From contig JACPBQ010000005.1 in the NCBI GenBank assembly GCA_016180235.1, positions 35,873 to 99,872 on the forward strand: a stretch of 64,000 nt of DNA, in the 5' to 3' direction. Below, in pieces: positions 39,172 through 48,744 of this stretch. Numbering within the stretch: the stretch's first letter is position 1; each line of letters begins with the position of its first letter. Below the pieces are notes generated by a model that was not told where the DNA came from, made no database searches, and saw only the letters and a program-made list of their open reading frames with translations. The stretch comes from Candidatus Woesearchaeota archaeon. GTDB taxonomy: Archaea; Nanobdellota; Nanobdellia; Woesearchaeales; GW2011-AR4. Position numbers and translations under genes: made by a program.

Positions 39172-40325
39172 CAGAAAACACCTCCCTGGGCCAGCGATCT
39201 TGCCTTTTCAATTCCCTGCTTTGTAAGGCCCCATCTGCTGCCTGCCCGCTTTACGAGTCCATTCTGCTCAAGCTCAATTGCAGCCTCTCTGACTCCTGTC
39301 GGATCTATTGCCATCAGAGACTTAAGGTCATGGGCATGATAAGGATCGTTGTGGCTTTTTGAGAGCCTGAACAGGTTAAGGAGAGTGTTATCAAGCCTTA
39401 TTTTTTTCCTGTTCTTTTTTTTCCTGTACATGTCCCATAAAATACCGCGATTAGGGGCCAGTGCCAGGGAGAAAAGAACAATTGCGCTTATAACAAGCAC
39501 TATTGTGGGGCCCGTGGGCATCTTCTGGACCAGGCTGCTTATCAAAGCTCCCGAGATTCCGGAAAAAGCGCCGAACAAAGCTGCGAGGAGCACCATGACA
39601 GATAGGCTGTTCGTCCACTGCCTTGCTGCAACTGCAGGAGCTATGACCATTGCACTCATCAAGACAACTCCGACGGTCTGCAGACCTATCGCTATCGCAA
39701 ACACCAATAATGCAGTCAGGATTATGTTTATTGTTTTTACCGGCAACCCAATAGATTTTGCAAAGCTATAATCAAATACTATTATCTTGAAATTCTTCCA
39801 GAAAAAGAGCAATACAATGAAAATCATCAATGCGAACAAGGACATGAGCCTGACATCGCTCTGCAGCAATGTTGAGGCGTTTCCGAAAAGGAATGTCTCC
39901 AATCCAGCTTTGTTGGATGTTGGCAGCTTCTGTATTATTGTGAGGAGAAAAATGCCAAAGCCGAAGAATACTGACAGGATTATGCCTAAGGCTGCATCTT
40001 CCTTTGTTTTTGTAGTGTGTGTGAACAGCAGCACCAATAAAGTGCCTATAAAGCCTGCGGCTGCGGCTCCGAGAAGAAGGATTAAAGGGCTTTTGCTGAG
40101 CGTTAGAAGAAAAGCCAATGCAATGCCAGGCAACGCTGCGTGGGATATCGCATCTCCCAGAAGGCTCTGCCTTCTCAAGACGGCAAAACAGCCCAAAGAG
40201 CCCGCTATTATGCCGACTATCGCGCTTCCAAGGATCACATTCCTCAATGTATAGTCGCTAATAATATTATACAATATCTCAATCATTTTGGCTCTTGGCA
40301 GCAAGGAAAGGCGCCCTTCCCCCAT
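39171..40325 (-). CDS. Metal (Zn/Mn) ABC transporter permease with C-terminal winged-helix-like extension
   Basis: ABC-3 family; C-term [44 protein letters not shown]. Confidence 0.9.
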   Translation of the reverse strand: MGEGRLSLLPRAKMIEILYNIISDYTLRNVILGSAIVGIIAGSLGCFAVLRRQSLLGDAISHAALPGIALAFLLTLSKSPLILLLGAAAAGFIGTLLVLLFTHTTKTKEDAALGIILSVFFGFGIFLLTIIQKLPTSNKAGLETFLFGNASTLLQSDVRLMSLFALMIFIVLLFFWKNFKIIVFDYSFAKSIGLPVKTINIILTALLVFAIAIGLQTVGVVLMSAMVIAPAVAARQWTNSLSVMVLLAALFGAFSGISGALISSLVQKMPTGPTIVLVISAIVLFSLALAPNRGILWDMYRKKKNRKKIRLDNTLLNLFRLSKSHNDPYHAHDLKSLMAIDPTGVREAAIELEQNGLVKRAGSRWGLTKQGIEKARSLAQGGVF

Positions 40326-41031
40326 AAGTCTGCTCGAGATTTTTTGGAGTGATCACTTTTTTTACGGGGCCCAGAGCAATCCTTCTTACGTTCAGGAGCA
40401 TTGCCCAGTCATAATATGACTTTAAAGTCTCAAGGTCGTGGTGCACAACAATAACGGTCTTGCCTCTTTTTCTCAGGTCCTGCAGCAAAGTGATTATTGC
40501 CTTTTCAGTTGTTGCATCAACCCCCACAAAAGGCTCGTCCATGAAGTATACCATCGCATCCTGCACCAGGGCGCGGGCGAGGAAAACACGTTGCTGCTGG
40601 CCCCCGGAGAGCTGGGAAATCTGCCTGTGGGCAAAATGAGACATGCCAACTTTCTCAAGGGCTTCCATCGCCAGTTTTTTCTCTTCCTTTCCCGGGCGCC
40701 TGAGCCATCCAAGCTTTCCGTACAATCCCATCATGACGACATCCAGGGCATTTGTAGGAAAGTCCCAGTCCACGCTTCCTCTCTGTGGGACATAGCCGAC
40801 AAGATGCTGCTGCTGTTTGTACGATGCTCCAAATATCTCCACAGTTCCGGCTGCAGGTTTTATCAATCCCAGGATTGTCTTGATTAACGTGCTTTTTCCA
40901 GCTCCGTTGGGCCCTACAACAGCAAGAAGAATCCCCTTGGGAACCGCCATGTCAATGTCCCACAATACCGGCTTTTCATTATATGCCACCGTAAGGTCTT
41001 CCACATTGACTGCCATCCTTTTCTTCGCCAT
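40279..41031 (-). CDS. Metal ABC transporter ATP-binding protein
   Basis: [44 protein letters not shown]. Confidence 0.96.
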   Translation of the reverse strand: MAKKRMAVNVEDLTVAYNEKPVLWDIDMAVPKGILLAVVGPNGAGKSTLIKTILGLIKPAAGTVEIFGASYKQQQHLVGYVPQRGSVDWDFPTNALDVVMMGLYGKLGWLRRPGKEEKKLAMEALEKVGMSHFAHRQISQLSGGQQQRVFLARALVQDAMVYFMDEPFVGVDATTEKAIITLLQDLRKRGKTVIVVHHDLETLKSYYDWAMLLNVRRIALGPVKKVITPKNLEQTYGGRAPFLAAKSQND

Positions 41032-41972
41032 TATCTCAAAGCCCCGCTTATAGTGTCTATGTTATGGGTTACCATCCCGATATAAGTCCCTTCGAAAGTC
41101 CCTTCATCCCCCATAGCGTCAGAGTAAAGGTATCCTCCGATTTTTACATCCCATCCTTTTGACTGGGCTGCTTCCTGAACTGCCTTTATGTTCCTCTCGG
41201 GAATTGAAGTTTCAACAAATATCGCTTTTATTTTCCTTTCTACGATGAAGTTGACCAAATCCTGGACATCTTTTGTCCCTGCCTCGGACTCTGTTGAGAT
41301 TCCCTGCAGGCCAAGGACTTCAAAACCGTATGCCTTCCCGAAATACTGGAAAGCGTCATGCGCTGTCACCAGGACACGCTGCTGTTCAGGAACTTCTCCT
41401 GCTTTTGACCTTACATAAGAGCCAAGCCCTTCCAACTGGCTTATATAATGTTCAGCATTATTCCCGTATTCTTCTCCATTATCCGGATCAATATCTATCA
41501 ATGAATCCCTTACTTTTTCCACTGCGCTTATCCACATGCTCACGTCAAACCACACATGAGGATCATACTGCCCAGGGTATGCAGGAAAATCAAGAAGAGC
41601 TTCCTTGCCTATGTAGTCCGTCACCGCAACTGTCTTTTTCATCTCCCCGAGCTTCTCCAGGACTTCTCCCATCCTTGCCTCAAGATGCAGGCCATTATAG
41701 AAAATGATGTCTGCTTCCGACAGCCGGGTAACATCGCCTTCAGTCGCCTTGTAAAGGTGGGGATCAACTCCCGAGCCCATCAATCCCTGCACGGAAACTT
41801 TGTCTTTGCCAACATTCTCAACTATGTCCGTTATCATGCCGATTGTTGTTACGGCCTTTATTTTATCATCAGGGATATTGTCTTTTTGAGCGCATCCAGA
41901 CAGCATCACTGCAAAAGCTAAAAAAAACATTAAAACGATATTATTTGCCCTGTTGCTTTGGTTTCTTTTCAT
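41031..41972 (-). CDS. Metal ABC transporter substrate-binding lipoprotein (ZnuA/MntA-like)
   Basis: VMLSGCAQ lipobox, [30 protein letters not shown]. Confidence 0.94.
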   Translation of the reverse strand: MKRNQSNRANNIVLMFFLAFAVMLSGCAQKDNIPDDKIKAVTTIGMITDIVENVGKDKVSVQGLMGSGVDPHLYKATEGDVTRLSEADIIFYNGLHLEARMGEVLEKLGEMKKTVAVTDYIGKEALLDFPAYPGQYDPHVWFDVSMWISAVEKVRDSLIDIDPDNGEEYGNNAEHYISQLEGLGSYVRSKAGEVPEQQRVLVTAHDAFQYFGKAYGFEVLGLQGISTESEAGTKDVQDLVNFIVERKIKAIFVETSIPERNIKAVQEAAQSKGWDVKIGGYLYSDAMGDEGTFEGTYIGMVTHNIDTISGALR

Positions 41973-41982
41973 TTTATTGTTA

Positions 41983-42387
41983 TTAAGAAATCCTCGGTAT
42001 CGGCTTCCCGTGGGGGTCTGTTTTAGGGTTGTGGAGCATCTTCCTTATCTTTTCTATTGATTCGGTGCTGAAAGCATGTTCCAGCCTATGGGCTTCCTCG
42101 TGTATTGCATTCGGGTTTATTTTCAGCGTGTCCTTGAGGAAAGCCTCTATTATCCTGTGCCTTGCTGTAAGGTTCTTTGCAATGTTAAAACCTCTTCTTG
42201 TAAGGTTTATCTTTGAATATCTTTTGTATCCTATCAAGCCGTCTTTGTCCAGATTTTTGAGCATTTCAGAAACAGATGGCTTGGATATGTTAAGGTAATC
42301 GGCAACTTCGACAGACCTGACTTCCTTATTTTCCTCCATAAGGTGGTATATGGCCCTCAAATAATCCTCCCTGCTTATGCTTTCCAT
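41983..42387 (-). CDS. DtxR/MntR-family metal-dependent repressor
   Basis: REDYLRAIYHLMEENKEVRSVEVADYLNISKPSVSEMLKNLDKDGLI, EEAHRLEHAFS. Confidence 0.94.
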   Translation of the reverse strand: MESISREDYLRAIYHLMEENKEVRSVEVADYLNISKPSVSEMLKNLDKDGLIGYKRYSKINLTRRGFNIAKNLTARHRIIEAFLKDTLKINPNAIHEEAHRLEHAFSTESIEKIRKMLHNPKTDPHGKPIPRIS

Positions 42388-42391
42388 TAGA

Positions 42392-42411
42392 AAGTTAGGT
42401 TAACCTAACTT
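42392..42411. promoter_or_regulatory. Perfect 20-bp palindrome AAGTTAGGTTAACCTAACTT, probable DtxR/MntR-type operator
   Basis: Lies between a TATA-like TTTATATA (minus strand) and the dtxR-family ATG. Confidence 0.8.
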
Positions 42412-42477
42412 GTATATAAAGGTTTGTATTTTATAGAAAAAGATAAATTAATATATAGCCTCTAAATATAAATTTGC

Positions 42478-43974
42478 ATGGCATTAAAAATTGAGGCGAT
42501 AAGCAAAAATATTGCTGAAATAGAGGATAAATGCATTGCCATCGCTTTCTTTGAGGATAATCTAAAGCTGAACATGGAATTAGAGGAATTAGACAGGAAA
42601 ACAGGTGATGGGATAAAAAATCTCATTAAAAACAAGGATTTTAAGGCCGAAGCAAATGAAGTAAAAACATTCTATGCAGATACCAAGGGAGTAAAGTATG
42701 TTGCACTGCTTGGGCTTGGCAAGGAAAAAGAATTTAACCTAAACAAACTGATGGATTCCGCAAGCGTTTTGTCAAAAAAAATAAGGGGCATGGACATCAG
42801 GAGCTTCAGCATATATTTTGACTCTTTCAGGAATAAAAATTTTGATTTTGAGGCTTATCTGGAAAAAATTACGCAGGCAGCAGCCTTTTCCCTTTACCAG
42901 TTCACAAAGTACAAGACAAAAGACCTTGATAAGATAAAGACAGTGGATAAAGTCAATATTATAGTCAATAAAGATGATGCAAATAAAGCCAAAAAAGCAG
43001 TTGATGATGCCTTAGTCTATTCAGAAGCCGTGATTAAGACAAGGGATTTGGTGAATACTCCGCCAAATGTGGCTATTCCGGAGTATGTTTCTGCTTATGC
43101 AAAAGAGACTGCAAGGAAGAACGGCTTAAAGTTCACTGTCCTTGACGAGAAGCAGCTTGAGAAACTTGGAATGGAATGCTACATGGCTGTTGCAAGGGCT
43201 TCTGTAAACAAACCGAGAATGTTCATCCTTGAGTACAAAGGCGCTGGAGATGAAAAGCCGATTGTCCTGATAGGGAAAGGAGTAACTTATGATACTGGCG
43301 GTGTTAATACAAAACCGGCTAATTACATGGCCAATATGAAGGATGACAAGGCAGGGGCATGCTCAGTTATTCATGTTCTTGAGGCCTGCGCAAGGCTAAA
43401 ATTAAAAGTAAATTTGGTCGGAATAGGGGCAATGGCCGAGAATTCAATCTCAGGAAGCGCTTACAAGCCCGATGATGTCTTAAAGTCTTATTCTGGAATC
43501 ACAGTTGAGGTAATACATTCTGATGCTGAAGGAAGGATGGTTTTGGCTGATGCCCTTGCTTACTCCTTGAAATTCAAGCCGAAAGCGATCATAGACCTCG
43601 CAACGCTTACAGGAGCCGCAATAATAGCCTTGGGGTATAATGCAAGCCCTATCATGGGAAATGACCAGAAACTCATAGACAAGATGAAGAAAGCGAGCGA
43701 TAAAAGCCTTGAGAAGGTATGGGAATTCCCGTTATGGGAGGAATACGAGGAGCTGATAAAGAGCGACATTGCAGACATAAAGCACCTGGGCTCTGATATA
43801 GATGCAGGCTCAATCATAGGGGGGATTTTCCTGAAAAAGTTTGTCAATGACACGCCCTGGGTCCATATTGACATCGGAGGTGCTGTCTGGGCAAAGCAGG
43901 AGAAAAGCTACAAGACAAAAGGCGCTACAGGCTTTGGGGTAAGGCTATTGATTGATTTCCTGAGAGGATTATAA
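42478..43974 (+). CDS. pepA: Leucyl aminopeptidase (M17)
   Basis: GKGVTYDTGGVNTKPANYMANMKDDKAGA, NSISGSAYKPDDV, HSDAEGRMVLADAL. Confidence 0.96.
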   Translation: MALKIEAISKNIAEIEDKCIAIAFFEDNLKLNMELEELDRKTGDGIKNLIKNKDFKAEANEVKTFYADTKGVKYVALLGLGKEKEFNLNKLMDSASVLSKKIRGMDIRSFSIYFDSFRNKNFDFEAYLEKITQAAAFSLYQFTKYKTKDLDKIKTVDKVNIIVNKDDANKAKKAVDDALVYSEAVIKTRDLVNTPPNVAIPEYVSAYAKETARKNGLKFTVLDEKQLEKLGMECYMAVARASVNKPRMFILEYKGAGDEKPIVLIGKGVTYDTGGVNTKPANYMANMKDDKAGACSVIHVLEACARLKLKVNLVGIGAMAENSISGSAYKPDDVLKSYSGITVEVIHSDAEGRMVLADALAYSLKFKPKAIIDLATLTGAAIIALGYNASPIMGNDQKLIDKMKKASDKSLEKVWEFPLWEEYEELIKSDIADIKHLGSDIDAGSIIGGIFLKKFVNDTPWVHIDIGGAVWAKQEKSYKTKGATGFGVRLLIDFLRGL

Positions 43975-44076
43975 ACCAGTTCCAATAATGAAAATTTAAT
44001 AGATAAAAAACAATAATAAAAATGCCAATAACCAACAAACCAATAAAAAAGATTAATCCAACAAAAATAATTAAAA

Positions 44077-44286
44077 ATCATAAAAATCCGCAAAAGTGCC
44101 CTACTCAGCCCTAAAGGGCTGAGTTTGACGAGCACCTTTATATAGCGGATTTTTAGGATGCAAAGAAATCCTATAAGGATTTCTTGCACAAGAAATGCTT
44201 TGCATTTCTTTGTGCCATAAATGGCGTGGTTTTAAACCCGTTTTAAACCCCGCAAAAAAATGTTTGACGACATTTTTGTGCATAAC
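44077..44286. repeat. Nested-palindrome repeat, family A copy 2 (longest)
   Basis: AAAAATCCGC...CTCAGCCCTAAAGGGCTGAG...GCGGATTTTT, followed by GCACAAGAAATGC/GCATTTCTTTGTGC hairpin. Confidence 0.85.
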
Positions 44287-44372
44287 AATAACCATAAAAA
44301 AGAAAACAATAATCAAAGACAAAATTCTCAAATAAAAAACCTTTAAAAACAACTGTTAGTTCCTTTTTTCTT

Positions 44373-45083
44373 ATGGAGAAAGCCAGCGAGCATAAATTGA
44401 AAATAATTGGAGTTATAGATGAAACCCACGATACAAAGACTTTCAGGATAGAGAGGCTTCCGGGGATTGATTTTTTCCCGGGGCAGTTCTTCATGGTGAG
44501 GTTTCCCAATGATGAAACATTTAAAAGAGCTTATTCAATAGCCTCTTCTCCAACTGACAAAGGTTTTTTAGATATAACTATGAATTTAATTGGGGAGTTT
44601 ACAAAAAAGTTATGGGAATGCAAGGCTGGAGATTATCTGATTTTTACAGGGCCTTACGGGAAATTCTTTTTTAATGAGGATATGAAGCAGGATTTGGTTT
44701 TGATTGGGGGAGGATTGGGAATAACACCTTTAAGGAGCATAATAAGGTACTGCGCCAGCAAAAACTTATCCAATAAGATAAAGCTGATTTATAGTGTAAA
44801 GACTCCTGATGCTATAGTCTTCAAAGATGAACTTGAGGATTTCAAAGAAAAAAATTCAAATTATGATTTTGTCTTTACAATAACAAGGCCGGAGCCGGAG
44901 CATGACTGGAATGGAAAGACAGGAAGGGTAGATGAAAAATTATTAAGCAACAATATCGAGGATATGGAAAATTCATTGTTCTTTCTTTGCGGCCCATTGG
45001 AGTTTGTCAAGGATACAAGGGCGATGCTTGAAAAGTTAGGGGCCAAAAAAGAGCGGATAAAGGCAGACATTTGGGGAGAATGA
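44373..45083 (+). CDS. FAD/NAD(P)-binding oxidoreductase (ferredoxin reductase-type)
   Basis: KRAYSIASSPTDKGFLDI, GGGLGITPLRSIIRY, LCGPLEFV. Confidence 0.9.
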   Translation: MEKASEHKLKIIGVIDETHDTKTFRIERLPGIDFFPGQFFMVRFPNDETFKRAYSIASSPTDKGFLDITMNLIGEFTKKLWECKAGDYLIFTGPYGKFFFNEDMKQDLVLIGGGLGITPLRSIIRYCASKNLSNKIKLIYSVKTPDAIVFKDELEDFKEKNSNYDFVFTITRPEPEHDWNGKTGRVDEKLLSNNIEDMENSLFFLCGPLEFVKDTRAMLEKLGAKKERIKADIWGE

Positions 45084-45142
45084 TTACTAATTCCTGAGTG
45101 AAATCAAAAAGTTTATAATCACCAAATTCCAGGATCAATCCC

Positions 45143-45928
45143 ATGTACAAAAGAATAGTCTCGATGGCTCCAAGCAATACAGAAATTCTATATGCCTTGG
45201 GGGTTGAGGATAAAGTTGTTGCTGTCACAAGATACTGCGATTTTCCAGCTGAGGCAAAGAAAAAGCCGAAGATAGGGGGATGGCTTGACATCAAAGAGGA
45301 ATTAGTCATGAACTACAAGCCTGACCTGCTGCTTACCTCCACTTTTGTGCAGAATGAGATAACGGAGAAGTATAAGAAAAGAGGGATGAATGTCGTGCCA
45401 TTGATGCCTACTACCTTGGTAGGGGTCTTTAATTCTGTCAAGAAGATAGGCAAACTTGTGGGAAAGGAGAAAGAGGCAGAGACTTTGGTCAGGGACATGA
45501 ACAAAAGGATAAATGATGTCAAGAATAAGGCTAAAAATGCTGATTTCAAGCCAAGGCTTTACATAGAAGAATGGCATAAGCCGCCTACAATATCTGGCAA
45601 TTGGGTCCCTACTTTGGCGAGGTTTGCAGGAGCGGACTATAGTTTAATAAGAGCAGGATACCACAGCAGGGAAGTTTTTCTAGATGAAATAAAAAAATAC
45701 AATCCCGAGTTCATCATTCTGTCAATTTGCGGGCTGAGCGACAGGGCTCCAAAGGAATTGATTGTGAAAAGGGAAGGATGGGAGAATCTAAGGGCTGTAA
45801 AAGAAGGGAATGTTTTTGTCTTCGATGATTCTTTATTGAACAGGCCGGGACCAAGGCTTGTGGATGGCTTGGAGAAGCTTGCCAGGATACTGCATCCTGA
45901 AGTTTTCAAAGAGATGGGCATGCATTAA
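45143..45928 (+). CDS. BtuF-like cobalamin-binding periplasmic-fold protein lacking a signal peptide
   Basis: RIVSMAPSNTEILYALGVEDKVVAVTRYCDFP; KPDLLLT; no hydrophobic leader. Confidence 0.85.
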   Translation: MYKRIVSMAPSNTEILYALGVEDKVVAVTRYCDFPAEAKKKPKIGGWLDIKEELVMNYKPDLLLTSTFVQNEITEKYKKRGMNVVPLMPTTLVGVFNSVKKIGKLVGKEKEAETLVRDMNKRINDVKNKAKNADFKPRLYIEEWHKPPTISGNWVPTLARFAGADYSLIRAGYHSREVFLDEIKKYNPEFIILSICGLSDRAPKELIVKREGWENLRAVKEGNVFVFDDSLLNRPGPRLVDGLEKLARILHPEVFKEMGMH

Positions 45929-46673
45929 ATTTACTTTTCATTTTTTCAATGCAAAATTCCGCAATTTTTTTCAAATTGATTATATCCTCCTCATTGTATT
46001 CGACCAATAAATTAAGGTAGTAATCATCCCCTGCTGCCCGGTACATCCTCCACAATCTCAATGCGTCTCCTCCATAAAATCTTTCTATGATTCTTTTTCT
46101 TCTGATGCCCAATGTTTTTTCCACTTCCTTTAAGCCTCCTTTAAGCTCCAATCTGCCGGTTATGGTCTTTACATCGAAATTCGGGATATCTGGAAGCAAA
46201 CCCGGATATAGCTTATCAATAAATGGAACGTCAAAACTAGCTCCGTTGAATGTGACGATTAGCTTATATCTGCTCAATTCTTTTTTTAATCCCTTTAAAT
46301 CAAAATTGATGCCTTTAATCATTGTTTTTGTGTCTATGCCGTTGAATAATCCTATAAGGGTTATATCATCATTCTTTTGGTCCAATCCTGTAGTTTCGAT
46401 ATCAAGGAAAATGGCATCTTCTTTGAAAAAATCATACAGCCGGTAATATTCCGAGCTTGGGAGTATTTTTTTAAAATAAGAAGAATCAAAATTGTACAAT
46501 GCCTTCCTTGCTTCCAGGATTTTCCTGTCGTAATATAATTTTCTTTTTTTGCCTATTCCGGCTATTTTTTCCCTATTAAGAAAAGAATCCCAATCCCTTA
46601 TGCCCTGCTGCCATAAGCTTTCCTCCAGGCCTCTTTTTACCCTTTCAAGGAAAAGGAAGGTGTTTTGGATCAT
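45906..46673 (-). CDS. RNase H-like exonuclease, YprB family
   Basis: IFLDIETTGLDQKNDDITLIGLF, TFNGASFDVPFI, YNEEDIINL. Confidence 0.85.
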   Translation of the reverse strand: MIQNTFLFLERVKRGLEESLWQQGIRDWDSFLNREKIAGIGKKRKLYYDRKILEARKALYNFDSSYFKKILPSSEYYRLYDFFKEDAIFLDIETTGLDQKNDDITLIGLFNGIDTKTMIKGINFDLKGLKKELSRYKLIVTFNGASFDVPFIDKLYPGLLPDIPNFDVKTITGRLELKGGLKEVEKTLGIRRKRIIERFYGGDALRLWRMYRAAGDDYYLNLLVEYNEEDIINLKKIAEFCIEKMKSKFNACPSL

Positions 46674-46715
46674 TTTTCAGTAAAATTTATATTTTAAGCA
46701 TACTATAATTCATTT

Positions 46716-47021
46716 ATGAATGTATTATTTATCTGCAACCAAAACCTGAATAGGAGCAAGACTGCTGAGCAGGTTTTTAAAGGTAAGTTTAAAACCAAAT
46801 CAGCCGGGCTTTACAATGAAAAGCCGGTCACTGAAAAGCAGCTTTCCTGGGCGGATGTTGTGGTAGTTATGGAAGATTCGCAAAGAACAGAAATTTCTAA
46901 GCGTTTTCCAAAGCAGTATATCAAAAAGCGCATTCTTTCCCTCGGTATTCCTGATGTTTACCATTACAACCAGCCCGAGCTGATTAAGACCCTGAATTCT
47001 AAAGTTAAGGGCCTATTTTAG
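46716..47021 (+). CDS. Low-molecular-weight phosphotyrosine phosphatase-like protein
   Basis: VLFICNQNLNRSKTAEQVF, FPKQYIKKRILSLGIPDVY. Confidence 0.8.
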   Translation: MNVLFICNQNLNRSKTAEQVFKGKFKTKSAGLYNEKPVTEKQLSWADVVVVMEDSQRTEISKRFPKQYIKKRILSLGIPDVYHYNQPELIKTLNSKVKGLF

Positions 47022-47204
47022 CCAATCATCAAATTGTTTCTTTGCTTTCTTTTTAGTCCTGAATAATTTAGTTTCTGAGACAGACATTTCCGGAATTCTC
47101 CTTGTTACCTTGAACTTCCTGCCGTTATCTTTTAATTCCATTATTGACACTTCCCACTTCTTGAATTTATGCTTTTTAGTCTTTGCCATAATATTCACAT
47201 TCAA
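47013..47204 (-). CDS. Hypothetical small basic protein
   Basis: 63-aa ORF, Lys-rich. Confidence 0.55.
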   Translation of the reverse strand: MNVNIMAKTKKHKFKKWEVSIMELKDNGRKFKVTRRIPEMSVSETKLFRTKKKAKKQFDDWLK

Positions 47205-47283
47205 AAACTTATAATTTCAGAAATCCTTGTTTATAAACCTGACGCGGGAATGTCCAGTGCAATATAAAAGATGTCCAGTGGGG

Positions 47284-47349
47284 AAAAGTGCGTATAACTA
47301 TCTTTTGCGAACATTTTATGTTTGGAAAAAGTATGTTATGCGGACTTTT
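47284..47349. repeat. attC-like imperfect palindrome, site 1
   Basis: AAAAGTGCGTATAAC...CTTTT...GAACATT...AAAAG...GTTATGCGGACTTTT; homologous to site 2 at 48655-48732. Confidence 0.6.
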
Positions 47350-47411
47350 GACGCGTGTTGCAGGAATTTCTTTGAAAGAACAATCAAAGCCCAATTTCAC
47401 TGACATTTATT

Positions 47412-47482
47412 ATCATGAAAATCCTCGGATTTTCAGGATGCAAAGAAATCCTATAAAGACTTGGCGACATTTTTGCGCATAA
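47412..47482. repeat. Family A repeat, internally deleted remnant
   Basis: TCATGAAAATCCTCGGATTTTCAGGATGCAAAGAAATCCTATAA...CGACATTTTTGCGCATAAC matches both ends of copy 2. Confidence 0.65.
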
Positions 47483-47528
47483 CGCTTCAGAAAAGTTTAT
47501 AAGTAATTAAGACTTGTAAAAAATCAAC

Positions 47529-47978
47529 ATGTCAGGCAACAGCGTAACATTGCACAGGGTCCTTAAAGCGGCACCTGAAAGGGTTTATCGCGCCTTTACA
47601 CAGGCTAATGCGCTTGCATCCTGGATTCCGCCCTATGGGTTTATATGCGTTGTTCACAATATGGACGTGAAAGTGGGCGGAAATTACAAGATGTCATTCA
47701 TCAATTTTTCCACAGGCAACGGACATTCTTTTGGCGGAAAATATCTTGAACTTAAGCCAGGCGAGTTCTTAAAATACACCGACAGATTTGATAATCCAGA
47801 TTTGCCCGGGGAAATGGTCACCTCTGTCTGGCTCAAGAAAGTTTCCTGCGGTACGGAACTTAAAGTTATCCAGGAAGGCATTCCGGCTGCTATACCAACT
47901 GAGATGTGTTATTTGGGATGGCAGGAGTCATTGGAAAAACTGGCAAAATTAGTCGAGCCGGAAATCCCGGATGGCTGA
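47529..47978 (+). CDS. SRPBCC/AHSA1-family protein
   Basis: LHRVLKAAPERVYRAFTQANALASWIPPYGF. Confidence 0.88.
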   Translation: MSGNSVTLHRVLKAAPERVYRAFTQANALASWIPPYGFICVVHNMDVKVGGNYKMSFINFSTGNGHSFGGKYLELKPGEFLKYTDRFDNPDLPGEMVTSVWLKKVSCGTELKVIQEGIPAAIPTEMCYLGWQESLEKLAKLVEPEIPDG

Positions 47979-47990
47979 TCAAATAATCTT

Positions 47991-48356
47991 ATGGCCAAAA
48001 AAGAAATTGCAATATCATTCCTGCAGCTAGCCTCTTCTGGGAAAGTGAAAGAGGCGTACGAGAGATATGTTCATTCTGATTTTATTCATCATAATGCTTA
48101 TTACAAAGGAGATAGAGAAACGCTTTTGAAGGGTATGGAAGAGAATTCAAAACAATTCCCCAATAAGAAATATGAAACACTACGGGCTCTGGAAGAAGGA
48201 AATTTAGTGGCTGTTCATGGAAAGGTAGCACTATCATCTGATAAAATTTTTTCAGTCATCCATCTTTTTCGTTTTAAAGGAGATAAAATTATAGAAGAAT
48301 GGGAAGGTGGACAGGAATTGCTCAAAGATTCTCCTAACGAAAACGGGATATTTTAA
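47991..48356 (+). CDS. SnoaL-like (NTF2 fold) protein
   Basis: YVHSDFIHHNAYYKGDRETLLKGMEEN...VIHLFRFKGDKIIEEWEGGQ. Confidence 0.85.
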   Translation: MAKKEIAISFLQLASSGKVKEAYERYVHSDFIHHNAYYKGDRETLLKGMEENSKQFPNKKYETLRALEEGNLVAVHGKVALSSDKIFSVIHLFRFKGDKIIEEWEGGQELLKDSPNENGIF

Positions 48357-48360
48357 TAAC

Positions 48361-48630
48361 ATGAAGTCAAGAATCTCTAATAACAAAAAAGAAATCTCTA
48401 CCGGTGTGGCGCACAAAGTGCCAGCCGAACTGCGAAAAGCCCTGACTTCTTCCTCGGCAGTGCGAGACGCGTGGAATGACCTTACACCACTTGCACGCAA
48501 TGAGTGGATCTGCTGGGTTACTTCCGTCAAGAAAGAAGAGACAAGAAGACATCATATCGAACGAGTATGCGCGGAGCTTTTAGACGGAAAACGCCGGCCA
48601 TGCTGCTGGCCCGGCTGCCCCCATCGTTAA
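48361..48630 (+). CDS. YdeI/OmpD-associated family protein (C-terminal type)
   Basis: VPAELRKALTSSSAVRDAWNDLTPLARNEWICWVTSVKKEETRRHHIERVCAELLDGKRRPCCWPGCPHR. Confidence 0.85.
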   Translation: MKSRISNNKKEISTGVAHKVPAELRKALTSSSAVRDAWNDLTPLARNEWICWVTSVKKEETRRHHIERVCAELLDGKRRPCCWPGCPHR

Positions 48631-48654
48631 AGGTGCCCGGTCACAGGTGTCTAA

Positions 48655-48732
48655 AAAAGTGGGTATAACATGCTTTAATGAACATTATTTGTTGCGGAGC
48701 GGACGTTAAAGCTGAGTGTTATACGGGCTTTT
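48655..48732. repeat. attC-like imperfect palindrome, site 2
   Basis: AAAAGTGGGTATAACA-T-GCTTTAA...TTAAAGC-TGAG-TGTTATACGGGCTTTT. Confidence 0.65.
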
Positions 48733-48744
48733 CCAAAAGAGAGG

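Noticed and set aside
44101-44352. ORFs 43908-44189 and 44101-44352 (-) over the repeat
   Set aside because: They are translations of the family A repeat and AT-rich spacer.
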